Shown one piece after another: positions 33,626 to 42,254 of a DNA stretch of 64,000 bases. The position numbers and the translations under genes are program-made. Below the pieces are notes generated by a model. The model was not told the DNA's origin. It did no database searches and saw only the letters and a list, made by a program, of their open reading frames with translations. Numbering within the stretch: position 1 is the first letter of the stretch; the number at the start of each line of letters is the position of its first letter. Source of the DNA: an uncultured Bacteroides sp. (GTDB lineage Bacteria; Bacteroidota; Bacteroidia; Bacteroidales; Bacteroidaceae); contig UQVZ01000001.1 in the NCBI GenBank assembly GCA_900544675.1, positions 1 to 64,000 on the forward strand, in the 5' to 3' direction.

Positions 33626-34201
33626 ATGAAGCGTTTATGGATTACCCTTCTATTGATGATAGGGGTTTCAGTCTATGCGCAAGAGTGGGGTTTGAAGACC
33701 AATTTACTTTATGATGCAACCACTACGATGAATCTGGGTGCGGAAGTGAAATTGGCTCCCCGATGGACACTGGATGTGTCTGCTAACTGGAATCCCTGGT
33801 CTTTTTCGGACAACCGGAAATGGAAACAGCTTGTGTTCCAGCCCGAAGCACGCTATTGGTTCTGCGAGGCGTTCAATGGTCATTTTGTCGGCGCACACTT
33901 GCTGGGAGGCATCTACAACATGGGTAACTGGAACACCGATTTCACTTTCTTGGGAACCGACTTCGGGCAGTTGAAGGATTACCGCTTCGAAGGCTGGATG
34001 TTGGGAGCAGGCGTAGCCTACGGCTATCAGTGGCTGCTGTCCAAACACTGGAGCGTAGAGGCGGAAATCGGAATCGGCTATGTCTACAGCCGGTACGATA
34101 AGTACGAATGCCCCCATTGCGGCGACTTGTTGGAAGAAAATAAGCCGCACAACTATTTCGGGCCTACCAAGGCTGCTGTCAACCTGATTTATGTATTCTA
34201 A
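33626..34201 (+). CDS. DUF3575 outer-membrane barrel-like protein
   Basis: A 191-residue exported protein with a signal peptide ending at VSVYAQ. Alternating aromatic and small residues (EWGLKTNLLYDATTTMNLG, WTLDVSANWNPWSF, HFVGAHLLGGIYNMGNW, WSVEAEIGIGYVYSRYDKY) and the terminal NLIYVF suggest a small outer-membrane beta-barrel of the DUF3575 family. In Bacteroides these genes commonly precede DUF3868 and fimbrial genes, as here, suggesting a role in fimbrial export or anchoring; this is inference. It contains ECPHCG, a CxxC pair (about 171-174) that could bind metal. Confidence 0.82.
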   Translation: MKRLWITLLLMIGVSVYAQEWGLKTNLLYDATTTMNLGAEVKLAPRWTLDVSANWNPWSFSDNRKWKQLVFQPEARYWFCEAFNGHFVGAHLLGGIYNMGNWNTDFTFLGTDFGQLKDYRFEGWMLGAGVAYGYQWLLSKHWSVEAEIGIGYVYSRYDKYECPHCGDLLEENKPHNYFGPTKAAVNLIYVF

Positions 34202-34225
34202 AAACCGAAGGAGGAGAAGAAAAAG

Positions 34226-35632
34226 ATGAAAGCAATCTGTCTATATAGTGTGCTTGCTTTGCTTCCATTCCTGCCGCTGGCAGCCGACGAGGCAAAGCGT
34301 CTGCCGGGCGGCGCTACGGTAAGCGATGTCGAGATAGAGAAGCAGCGCGACAGCGTAATGATACGCATGAACATCGACCTGAACGGAATGGAAGTGGCGC
34401 GCAACCGTTCGGTGGTAGTAACGCCGTTGTTTTATGCAGGACACGAAGCTCAGTGGCTTCCCGCTATCGAAGTGATGGGTCGCACCCGCTACCTGTATTA
34501 CCAACGTAACGAGCAGTCGCTTTATGCCGACAATCCGTATGCCATCGTCAGATACCGGAAAGCATCCGCTCAACAAATCAATTACCAAGTGACCGTGCCC
34601 TACCGCAAATGGATGGACCGCGCACAACTGGTTGTGGCAGAAGACACTTGCCAGTGTGGCGAAGTCACCAAAGGAAACAGTGTCCCGCTGGCACAAGCCG
34701 ACCTGGTGTTCCGTCCGAAGCTGGCATACATCAGTTCGCAGGCAGAAACCCGCAAGGCGCGTGCCTTGAGCGGAGAAGCCTTCTTGGATTTCCCCGTCAA
34801 CAAGACCGTCATCGATCCCGAATACCGCCGCAATACGGTGGAACTGGCGCGGATACGTGCCACGATAGATACTATCCGTACCGACAAAGACTACAGCATC
34901 ACGCAAATCAGCCTGCGTGGCTATGCGTCGCCCGAAGGCAGTTATGCCTCCAACCTCAAGCTGGCGGAAGGACGTACGGAAGCCTTAAAGGAATACTTGA
35001 CAGAGAAATACGGCATCGAAGCGTCCTTGTTCCGCACCGAGCCGGGAGGCGAAAACTGGGAAGGCTTACGTAAGTATGTCGAGCAAAGCAGTTTGAAGGA
35101 TAAAGATGCCATCCTGGCAATCATCGCCAGCGAAGGTGACCCCGACCGCAAGGAGCAGCGCATCCGTGCCGAATATCCCGAAGCCTACCGCACCTTGTTG
35201 CAAGAATGTTATCCGGCATTGCGCCGCACCGATTATACGGTAGACTATGTGATTCGTGGATTCAATGTCGACGAGGCGAAGGAGGTCATCAAGACCCGTC
35301 CCCAGAACCTCAGCCTGCAGGAAATGTTTGCCGTAGCGCAGACTTACGAGCCAGGCAGTGAGGAGTTCAATCACGTCTTCGATATAGCCGCACGCATGTA
35401 TCCCGATGACCCGACGGCGAACCTGAACGCCGCCAATGCACTCTTGGAGCGTGGCGCAGCCGAACAGGCATTGAAGTTCTTAGAGAAAGCAGGCGACACC
35501 CCGCAAGCCGACAACGCCCGAGGAGTAGCCCTGATACTGATGGAGAGATACGATGAAGCCGAGCCCTACTTGCGCCGTGCCGCCGAAGCCGGACTAAGCG
35601 AAGCGAAAGAAAACGGAAAGGAGATTTTTTAG
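34226..35632 (+). CDS. DUF3868 protein with OmpA-like and TPR regions
   Basis: A 468-residue exported protein. The signal peptide ends near LPLAADE. Residues about 25-140 fit DUF3868 (VSDVEIEKQRDSVMIRMNIDL, VVTPLFYAGHEAQWLPAIEVMGR). Residues about 200-330 contain an OmpA-like stretch, ISLRGYASPEGSYASNLKLAEGRTEALKEYL, that in other proteins binds peptidoglycan. Residues 380-468 are TPR-like (PTANLNAANALLERGAAEQALKFLEKAG). A strong ribosome site (GGAGGAG) precedes the ATG. It probably links the fimbrial machinery to the cell wall. It follows the DUF3575 gene by 24 bases. Confidence 0.82.
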   Translation: MKAICLYSVLALLPFLPLAADEAKRLPGGATVSDVEIEKQRDSVMIRMNIDLNGMEVARNRSVVVTPLFYAGHEAQWLPAIEVMGRTRYLYYQRNEQSLYADNPYAIVRYRKASAQQINYQVTVPYRKWMDRAQLVVAEDTCQCGEVTKGNSVPLAQADLVFRPKLAYISSQAETRKARALSGEAFLDFPVNKTVIDPEYRRNTVELARIRATIDTIRTDKDYSITQISLRGYASPEGSYASNLKLAEGRTEALKEYLTEKYGIEASLFRTEPGGENWEGLRKYVEQSSLKDKDAILAIIASEGDPDRKEQRIRAEYPEAYRTLLQECYPALRRTDYTVDYVIRGFNVDEAKEVIKTRPQNLSLQEMFAVAQTYEPGSEEFNHVFDIAARMYPDDPTANLNAANALLERGAAEQALKFLEKAGDTPQADNARGVALILMERYDEAEPYLRRAAEAGLSEAKENGKEIF

Positions 35633-35880
35633 TTGACAAGTTGACGAGTTGACAAGGTTTTTATCTTAGTTGACAAGTTGACGAGTTGACAAGGTAACAA
35701 GGTTTTATTTTAGTTGACAAGTTAACGAGTTGACAAGTTGACAAGGTTTTTGTTATTAGGGAACTAGGTTTTGAATACATCAGCAGAAGTATTGGCTTAA
35801 CTCCTTAACTTCTTAACTACTTAACTCCTAAAGAAAAACCTTGTCAACTTGTCAACTGATACCTTGTCAACTGGATTAAA
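35633..35880 (-). repeat. Intergenic repeat copy D and TTGACAAG tandem words
   Basis: Bases 35633-35730 are tandem AGTTGACAAGTTGACGAG variants. Bases 35729-35829 are the inverted complement of copy B unit two (32664-32775). ACCTTGTCAACTTGTCAAC words close it. It separates the DUF3868 gene from the fimbrillin gene and forms the right arm of an inverted repeat spanning about 3 kb. Confidence 0.78.
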
Positions 35881-35907
35881 AGAATAGAGATAATTTAACG
35901 CAATACT

Positions 35908-35922
35908 AATTTAAGTAAAATG
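35908..35922 (+). promoter_or_regulatory. Shared 15-mer before the fimbrillin gene
   Basis: AATTTAAGTAAAATG, identical to 33571-33585 and likewise preceded by ATACT, lies seven bases before the fimbrillin ATG. It includes an ATG that is not in frame with the gene. Confidence 0.5.
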
Positions 35923-35929
35923 CTTTTGT

Positions 35930-38131
35930 ATGAAAAAGTTTAAGTTTTTTGCTTTAGCATTCGCGGCACTGAGTTTTGCCGCATGCTCAGACGATGCAAT
36001 TGACGGGAAAGGAGGAAATACTGGCACAGCAGGCGACGGCACTCCGGCATACTTGACGATTTCGTTCTCTGCCAATAGTGGCAATAGCAGCCGTTCTACT
36101 GCGGATGATGCAAATAATAATGGGGATCAAGACGGCACAGCAGATGATAGCGGACATAGCAATGCTGGTACTGCAGACGAACGAGCTGTAGACCGTGTAT
36201 TGATAGTGGTTGTTCCGGCTAATGGAGGTAATTCCTGTTTCGCAAAATTATATTCTACCCAAACAACTTCAAATGCAACGGAAACACCTGATGACCTTTC
36301 TGATGATGTGTATACTGTTGTAAATTCAACAGCGGGAGCAATTTATACCAACGATGCTCCCATAGAGTTGGCTATAGGGAAATACAATGTCTTGGTCGTA
36401 GCCAATCCGGTGACTGATTTGCTTACAAGCATTACAACAGGGGATTTAAATGCCGGTATTGAAGATAAAAATGAGGTGGAAGATTTATATAATCGAATCG
36501 TGACGGGCAATTACAACCCCTCTCAAGACGATTATACAAACTTGGCTGCAGGAAAGCCGTTTACTACAGGTACGAACTTTAGGGTAATGATGGCGAATAA
36601 AGGATTAAGCACAATTTCCGGTCAAGCTTATACGGTAGAACTGACAGGAGAGAATGTATCTCCTAATGATCCTGCAGAGGCACACGTTGAAGTGGAACGT
36701 GTCTTGTCTAAAATTACTTTCCGTAAAACAAACAACAATATCTATGAAATACATCCGAAAGTAGGTGTTGTAAGAGTTGAAACTGTAGATGGTGCTATAC
36801 AAATAGACAATCCTGAAGAGGGAGCAGGAAACAAAATATGGATAAAAACCAAATTGAATGTTGCCTTCGATGCATTGGATAATCAGGTTTATGTTTGGAT
36901 GCAGGAAAATGAAGGTGGAGAAAGAACTTATAGCGTTTGTAAACAAAGTGGTACACAAACGGTTGGAACTGAGTCTTTAGACGCTTATGTACCTCTTGAA
37001 GCTAAAAGTGTAGAAGAATGGACGGATGATACAGATAAAACCACTTATTACGCTGTAGAGGATATTACTAACCCGATGGCTTCCATTACTTATCAACCGG
37101 ATGATACTGCAATTCCCGAACAGACTTGGTATGTACGTTTGGAAGGTTATGCATTGGTGAACTTATCGAAAAATGTGCACTATGTGCGTCATACCATTAC
37201 GCAAGCAGGCGGTGAAGTTCCTTTTGGTGTAGTGGATAATAAAGGTACTTATCTGTATACTCCATATTGGGGTGAGAAGAATGCGGTTGATGTGACAGCT
37301 TCTGATTTGACTTTGCCTAAGGCAGGAACATGGTTCTATAATACATTAGCAGATGTCGCAACAGAAAGTGAGAAAATGACCATAGTAGATGGTCAAAGTG
37401 GTAGTGTGACATTTACAGCAGATAATAAACCTGCAATATATTATCAACCGTTTGCCACATTAGGCAGTGAAGGTGGAGCGGTTACAGGCGAAGGTGATGA
37501 GCAACATACTGATGAAGATAATTTGTCTCCTGTTGGTAATTTTATGGCTTATTGCTTCGAAAACTCAACGGATTACCTACATCAGGTACATGGATTGAGT
37601 ACCGGCATTTCATTTGTGGCGAGAATGTATAAGGAAAATAACAATGGAACCTTAAGCGATCCTGTACAAAGACTCTATCGGTATGGTAATAGCAACCTGT
37701 TCGAATCTTTGGCTGCTATCCAAGAGACTTTTGGTGAAAATTTCTTGAGTAGTAAATTCAATGAGTTGGTTGAAACAGAAAAGGATGGAACTGTTATTAC
37801 ACAACAAATGTTAGAGGATGCTAAAGAAGCTGTAGACAATCCCTTAGTGGAAAATGTTGAAGTCTACAATGGTAACATCTGTTATTATTACACCACCGAA
37901 ATCAAGCATTTCGATAATGGCAACAATTCTGAATTAGGACCTATGGAGTTTGCCATCATGCGTAACAACATCTATTCGTTGGCGGTAACAGGAATCAACA
38001 TGGTGGGTGACCCTGTTATAGTTCCGAAGCCGGGTACACCGGATGAATATCCTAAACCGGAAGAAGCCGCTCTGAATGTACAGGTAGAAATCCTTCCATG
38101 GATTGTCCGCTACAACGACATAGAGTTCTAA
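35930..38131 (+). CDS. Large Mfa1/FimA-type fimbrillin lipoprotein
   Basis: A 733-residue lipoprotein (lipobox SFAAC, cysteine 19), probably the major fimbrial subunit. An acidic, low-complexity segment rich in N, D, G and S (about 45-85) follows the lipid site; cleavage at a downstream arginine, as in FimA/Mfa1 maturation, would remove it. Two beta domains follow, with VDRVLIVVVPANGG and AEAHVEVERVLSKITFRKT recalling the N-terminal domain of Mfa1. The C-terminus ends VEILPWIVRYNDIEF, shared with the next gene and possibly the donor or acceptor strand. The gene is clearly more AT-rich than the adjacent DUF3868 gene, as expected for a variable surface antigen. Confidence 0.85.
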   Translation: MKKFKFFALAFAALSFAACSDDAIDGKGGNTGTAGDGTPAYLTISFSANSGNSSRSTADDANNNGDQDGTADDSGHSNAGTADERAVDRVLIVVVPANGGNSCFAKLYSTQTTSNATETPDDLSDDVYTVVNSTAGAIYTNDAPIELAIGKYNVLVVANPVTDLLTSITTGDLNAGIEDKNEVEDLYNRIVTGNYNPSQDDYTNLAAGKPFTTGTNFRVMMANKGLSTISGQAYTVELTGENVSPNDPAEAHVEVERVLSKITFRKTNNNIYEIHPKVGVVRVETVDGAIQIDNPEEGAGNKIWIKTKLNVAFDALDNQVYVWMQENEGGERTYSVCKQSGTQTVGTESLDAYVPLEAKSVEEWTDDTDKTTYYAVEDITNPMASITYQPDDTAIPEQTWYVRLEGYALVNLSKNVHYVRHTITQAGGEVPFGVVDNKGTYLYTPYWGEKNAVDVTASDLTLPKAGTWFYNTLADVATESEKMTIVDGQSGSVTFTADNKPAIYYQPFATLGSEGGAVTGEGDEQHTDEDNLSPVGNFMAYCFENSTDYLHQVHGLSTGISFVARMYKENNNGTLSDPVQRLYRYGNSNLFESLAAIQETFGENFLSSKFNELVETEKDGTVITQQMLEDAKEAVDNPLVENVEVYNGNICYYYTTEIKHFDNGNNSELGPMEFAIMRNNIYSLAVTGINMVGDPVIVPKPGTPDEYPKPEEAALNVQVEILPWIVRYNDIEF

Positions 38132-38408
38132 TCCGAGTGAATAAACGAATGTAACAACCTAAATATGAAATGCAGGTTAATGCGGAAGACACAGAGAAAT
38201 GAATTATTAAATCTGAGTAATTAATAATGAAAAAAATCTGTGAAATCTGTGGTGAAACAAAAAATCCGCGAGAATCCGCGTTAATCTGCGTTTCAAATAA
38301 AATAGAACACAAAGACACAGAGAAATAAATTTAATCTGCGTAATCAATTAAGAAAAAAATCTGTGAAATCTGTGGTGAAAAAACAAACAATAAACAAGAA
38401 AGAAAACA
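38132..38408 (+). repeat. Repeat-filled spacer in the fimbrial operon
   Basis: Holds two copies of AATCTGTGAAATCTGTGGTG (about 38237 and 38362), ATCCGCGAGAATCCGCG, TAATCTGCGTTTCAAATAA and two CACAAAGACACAGAG-type words. These are members of the dispersed intergenic repeat family. No gene is seen. Confidence 0.65.
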
Positions 38409-39458
38409 ATGAAACCGCTTTACTCCATACACCGCAAGGCATGCCGGTTACTGCTGGCTATGGCAGCTGTATTGCCCATGACTTCGTGCCACACCGTTTG
38501 GGACGATGACGACGATTGCCCCGTAGACATTGAGTATCGGGTAAAGTTCAAGTATGACTACAACATGCTTTATGCCGATGCATTTGCCAGCCAAGTACAT
38601 TCGGTTACCCTTTACGCTTTCGATACCGACGGCAAACTTGTTTTCCAGCAGACCGACCAAGGCGAAAAGCTCGCCGATACGGATTATTCGATGCTGTTGC
38701 CCCTTGAGGCAGGCAATTACCGTCTCGTGGCATGGGCAGGCGTGCAGGATGGCAATGCTTTCACAGTCCCATCGCTGACCGAAGGATTTTCTACCATAGA
38801 TGATTTGACGTGCCGCATCAACCGTTATCCTGCTATGCTGCATGGCGAAGCGATTGATTCGGTAGGTTACCTTCAGCCACTCTGGAATGGACAATTAGAC
38901 ATGCAGGTCTCGGCAAGGGCTGCCGACCGGACAGACTATTTCACCGTTCCTTTGGTGAAAAACACCAATACCTTCCGTATCATTCTCCAGCAGATGGCTG
39001 CCGGACCTGTAGATGCTTCTGATTTTGAATTCACCATTGCCGACGAAAACGGACTGATGCTGGCAGACAATAGCCTCGATCCTGCCGACGGCATGCTGAC
39101 ATACATGCCTTACTACCAGGCACAAGGCTCGGCTGGCATTGACGGGCCTGCATCGGAAGACCAGCTGAACATGGCTGTAGCCGAACTGACTACAGGTCGC
39201 CTGATGGCAGACAGCGATGTCCGCCTGACTATCTCCAGCCGCGAGACAGGCGAAACCGTGCTCTCTATCCCTCTGATAGACTATCTGGAACTTTGCAAGA
39301 CGGTAGCCAACTACGACATGCCGCTGCAGGAATACCTCGACCGTGAAGATACGTACACCATGACGTTCTTCCTCGACTCGAACAACGCTTGGATTAATAC
39401 TCAAGTGATTATCAACGACTGGATTGTCCGCTATAACGATATAACTCCTGAATTATGA
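38409..39458 (+). CDS. Mfa2/FimB-family fimbrial anchor lipoprotein
   Basis: A 349-residue lipoprotein (lipobox MTSC, cysteine 27) with Mfa2/FimB features: the acidic DDDDDCPVDIEYRVKFKYDYN after the signal, then ADAFASQVHSVTLYAFDTDGKLV and the EAGNYRLVAWAGVQDG strand-turn. Mfa2-type proteins cap the fimbria base and hold it in the outer membrane. Its C-terminus, IINDWIVRYNDITPEL, repeats the WIVRYNDI of the upstream fimbrillin. Its stop overlaps the next start (ATGA), so the genes are translationally coupled. Confidence 0.88.
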   Translation: MKPLYSIHRKACRLLLAMAAVLPMTSCHTVWDDDDDCPVDIEYRVKFKYDYNMLYADAFASQVHSVTLYAFDTDGKLVFQQTDQGEKLADTDYSMLLPLEAGNYRLVAWAGVQDGNAFTVPSLTEGFSTIDDLTCRINRYPAMLHGEAIDSVGYLQPLWNGQLDMQVSARAADRTDYFTVPLVKNTNTFRIILQQMAAGPVDASDFEFTIADENGLMLADNSLDPADGMLTYMPYYQAQGSAGIDGPASEDQLNMAVAELTTGRLMADSDVRLTISSRETGETVLSIPLIDYLELCKTVANYDMPLQEYLDREDTYTMTFFLDSNNAWINTQVIINDWIVRYNDITPEL

Positions 39459-41116
39459 TGAAACTGCATTCGCTATATATCATGTTGTGCCTCTGCTGCT
39501 TGCCTGCCTTGACAAGTTGCAGGGATGACGCGGCGCTTCCCGATGGGCAAAGCAACGTGCCAGCCAAGACACTGCTGGTATTGAACTTCACCATCGATGG
39601 GAAAGACGCGGCTTCGCGGACAGGAGCGGATGATACTCCGGAACATCCTGAGGCAGACTGGGAAAATAACATCGTATTCTTTCATCTGTTTATCCGGCAT
39701 GCAGACGGAACATGGGAAGAACCGATTATACTCTCTGCCATTGATGACAATACAACTTACGAAATAGAATTGGATCAGGCTGATTTAGAGGGTGATTTCA
39801 TTTATTTAGGCGCAAACCTTTCTACACAGCAGGCCACTACCTTCATGCAACAGGCTAAAGAGGCATCTCAAACCATGCCTCCCTATAACCTGGCAGGAGA
39901 AGGATTCAATCTGGTCACAGACTTTTCACCGTATTCTACTTACGAATCAAATCCCGGGCGCAATCATATTGCGATGTTCTGCACAGAGGCGGGTACGCCG
40001 GTAAAAACCGATGCAACATTGAATACCTACACGGTCGATTTTGACTTGAAACGGATGGTAGCCAAAGTGTTGGTGACTTGTAAGACTGATGACCAAGGCT
40101 ATGTACCGGTAGGAGTCAATGAAGATAATTCTGATTTCAAAGGTTGGATTCGTCAAGAGGATGTGAAATACTTGGTGAACGGACTGAACCGGAAAGCATA
40201 CATCATGCAGCAGATTAACGGCAGTGTGACAGCAGAAAACGCATACGCCTACGTGATAGACCCGAACAATGCGTTGTCTGCAACTGTAAGTGAAAGCGAC
40301 TTCTTTTTCCAGCAAGTTGAAGGAAAAATCGATAACGGATTCTTCCGCCCGACAGTGCAGTTCGATAAGACCCGTCTATCTACTGATGAAAATTATACAG
40401 GCAGCAATCCTTATACCGAAGGCATCTATTGTCCGGAAAACACATTCGCCATCCCCGATGCAGGGCTTATCCTGGAAGGCGAACAGGCGCAAGTAACCCA
40501 TGTAAATGTAGCAGCCCGATTTACACCGGGTAAGCTGCATGTGGGAACAGCAGAGGATTTAAAAATTTTTATTGCTAATGACACAGATGTACCGGCCGAG
40601 ATAAGACAAGCAGTGGCAGATTTGAACATAACTGGCGGAGTAGTTGATTGCCCTTCAGAAGCCGTAGCCCGCCAGTTGCTTGCTTCTTCATTGGAAATGG
40701 CAGCCAACAACAACGGATTCCCTTCAGGAACCTATTTCTATCATCATACCGACAAAACCTTTTATACGTATGGCGGCATGGTAGAAGCATTAGGACATGA
40801 TGTATCAATAAGCGACATAGAAACCAGCCAAGGCAGGTTTGGCGACTTTGTACCGTACCTCGACGGTTGGGGATATTATTATACGTATGTCGACAACCGA
40901 AAGGACAATTATGGGAAACCGGCTGATACGAAGGCCTACCAATACGGTCAGGTAGAGCGCAACCGGTATTATATCTTGAATATAACGAAGTTCACACGCC
41001 CAGGCTCTTCTGTGACCAATCCGGAATATATACAGGTACACACCTATTCATTCCCGTGGGAATACGGGGGTGAAGGTGAGATTACATTAGACCCAAATGA
41101 TGAAGTACAACAATGA
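39455..41116 (+). CDS. Fimbrial accessory lipoprotein (Mfa-like)
   Basis: A 553-residue lipoprotein (lipobox LTSC, cysteine 22) with beta-rich sequence. KTLLVLNFTIDGKDAASRTG and NNIVFFHLFIRHADGTWEE in the N-terminal domain and FDLKRMVAKVLVTCKTDDQG in the middle resemble Mfa1-family minor subunits. The C-terminal RNRYYILNITKFTRPGSS and YSFPWEYGGEGEI fit the terminal domain of the family. It is coupled by ATGA overlaps at both ends and is probably a minor or tip-associated fimbrial subunit. Confidence 0.78.
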   Translation: MMKLHSLYIMLCLCCLPALTSCRDDAALPDGQSNVPAKTLLVLNFTIDGKDAASRTGADDTPEHPEADWENNIVFFHLFIRHADGTWEEPIILSAIDDNTTYEIELDQADLEGDFIYLGANLSTQQATTFMQQAKEASQTMPPYNLAGEGFNLVTDFSPYSTYESNPGRNHIAMFCTEAGTPVKTDATLNTYTVDFDLKRMVAKVLVTCKTDDQGYVPVGVNEDNSDFKGWIRQEDVKYLVNGLNRKAYIMQQINGSVTAENAYAYVIDPNNALSATVSESDFFFQQVEGKIDNGFFRPTVQFDKTRLSTDENYTGSNPYTEGIYCPENTFAIPDAGLILEGEQAQVTHVNVAARFTPGKLHVGTAEDLKIFIANDTDVPAEIRQAVADLNITGGVVDCPSEAVARQLLASSLEMAANNNGFPSGTYFYHHTDKTFYTYGGMVEALGHDVSISDIETSQGRFGDFVPYLDGWGYYYTYVDNRKDNYGKPADTKAYQYGQVERNRYYILNITKFTRPGSSVTNPEYIQVHTYSFPWEYGGEGEITLDPNDEVQQ

Positions 41117-42252
41117 AACGGTTTATTGACTATATTGCTTTAGGTGCGGCAGGAAGCGTTTTACTCTTCCTGTCTGCCTGCGGTGCCGACGAGCGGACAG
41201 AAGAAATCCCTGCATCGCGTGTCCCGATAGAAGTATATCTGAATGCCGACGGAGGTGCCTCAACATACAGCACCGAAGAAGGGACTTCCGCTTTTCTGAT
41301 GTTTTGGGACGAAACCGGATTCCATACATGGGTAAGCAGTGATGATGCCCAGCCTTCTCCGGCATTTACCTGCCGGCAAAGCGGAACAATCGATGACTAT
41401 ACCTATGCAAGCGGAGTGGCTTATCAGGTGCCGCACGAATACCTCCCGAATAACGAATATTATTATGCAGCCGGATATGCGCCAGCCGATGCATTGACAC
41501 CTTCCGAAGGGTTTACCTGGCTGAGAGTCAACGAAGCATATCAGGATGCCACAACCGATTTCCTTTCGTGCGATGCCAAAGAGGAACACAGAGGTGCTGC
41601 CGATGACCGTTTCATCGAAGAAGAACACGAATTACAGTTCCGTCACCTTACGGCACGCATCCGCTTTGTGGGTGTACGTGAGGAGGTGATGTGGAGCAAA
41701 ATCGGTGTAAACCATGTCAACATCACATTAAGCGAAGGCAATGGCCTTTGCATTCCCGTGACATTTCAGAAGGAGGTAAATGCCGGTCAATCTCAAAGCA
41801 CCTACGTAGCGTCAGAGCTGAGTGCCCCCCAAGAGATTACAATAGAAGGGACGGACGAATACATTCCGGCCACCAGCGAAGGGTTGACCTTAGGCTCATG
41901 CTACGTATTGCATGCCACGTTGCCCGAGAGGTATGATCCGTTTACCGAACCCGCAAGCCAAAATGGAACAATAACTTTGACTTTCGATATCGAAGCGAAT
42001 TTGTCTTATGTAATGGGCGACGGCGAATACGAATCATACCGTACAGCAAAGTGGGAAAATCAACGTGTAACGATTCAAACCGTTACAGGCGATGACCTTT
42101 ATCCGGGCTATGAATACATCGTCACTATACGGTTCGAGAACGAAAGTATCTCGTTGCAAGGCATTCAGAAAGCATGGGAAAACGGAGGTACACATTACCT
42201 GCCCATTACCCCGCCAAGCGACGAGACACAAGCAAGTGGTAATAACGAATAA
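41113..42252 (+). CDS. Fimbrillin-family lipoprotein
   Basis: A 379-residue lipoprotein (lipobox LSAC, cysteine 23) of the Mfa-like/fimbrillin family. Typical features are YYYAAGYAPADALTPSEGFTWL, in which the text describes a strand-rich domain, the FRHLTARIRFVGVREE motif (about 175-190), and the final LYPGYEYIVTIRFENESISLQ segment. The stop is followed by the next ATG after two bases. Probably a minor pilin or tip adhesin. Confidence 0.78.
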   Translation: MKRFIDYIALGAAGSVLLFLSACGADERTEEIPASRVPIEVYLNADGGASTYSTEEGTSAFLMFWDETGFHTWVSSDDAQPSPAFTCRQSGTIDDYTYASGVAYQVPHEYLPNNEYYYAAGYAPADALTPSEGFTWLRVNEAYQDATTDFLSCDAKEEHRGAADDRFIEEEHELQFRHLTARIRFVGVREEVMWSKIGVNHVNITLSEGNGLCIPVTFQKEVNAGQSQSTYVASELSAPQEITIEGTDEYIPATSEGLTLGSCYVLHATLPERYDPFTEPASQNGTITLTFDIEANLSYVMGDGEYESYRTAKWENQRVTIQTVTGDDLYPGYEYIVTIRFENESISLQGIQKAWENGGTHYLPITPPSDETQASGNNE

Positions 42253-42254
42253 AG

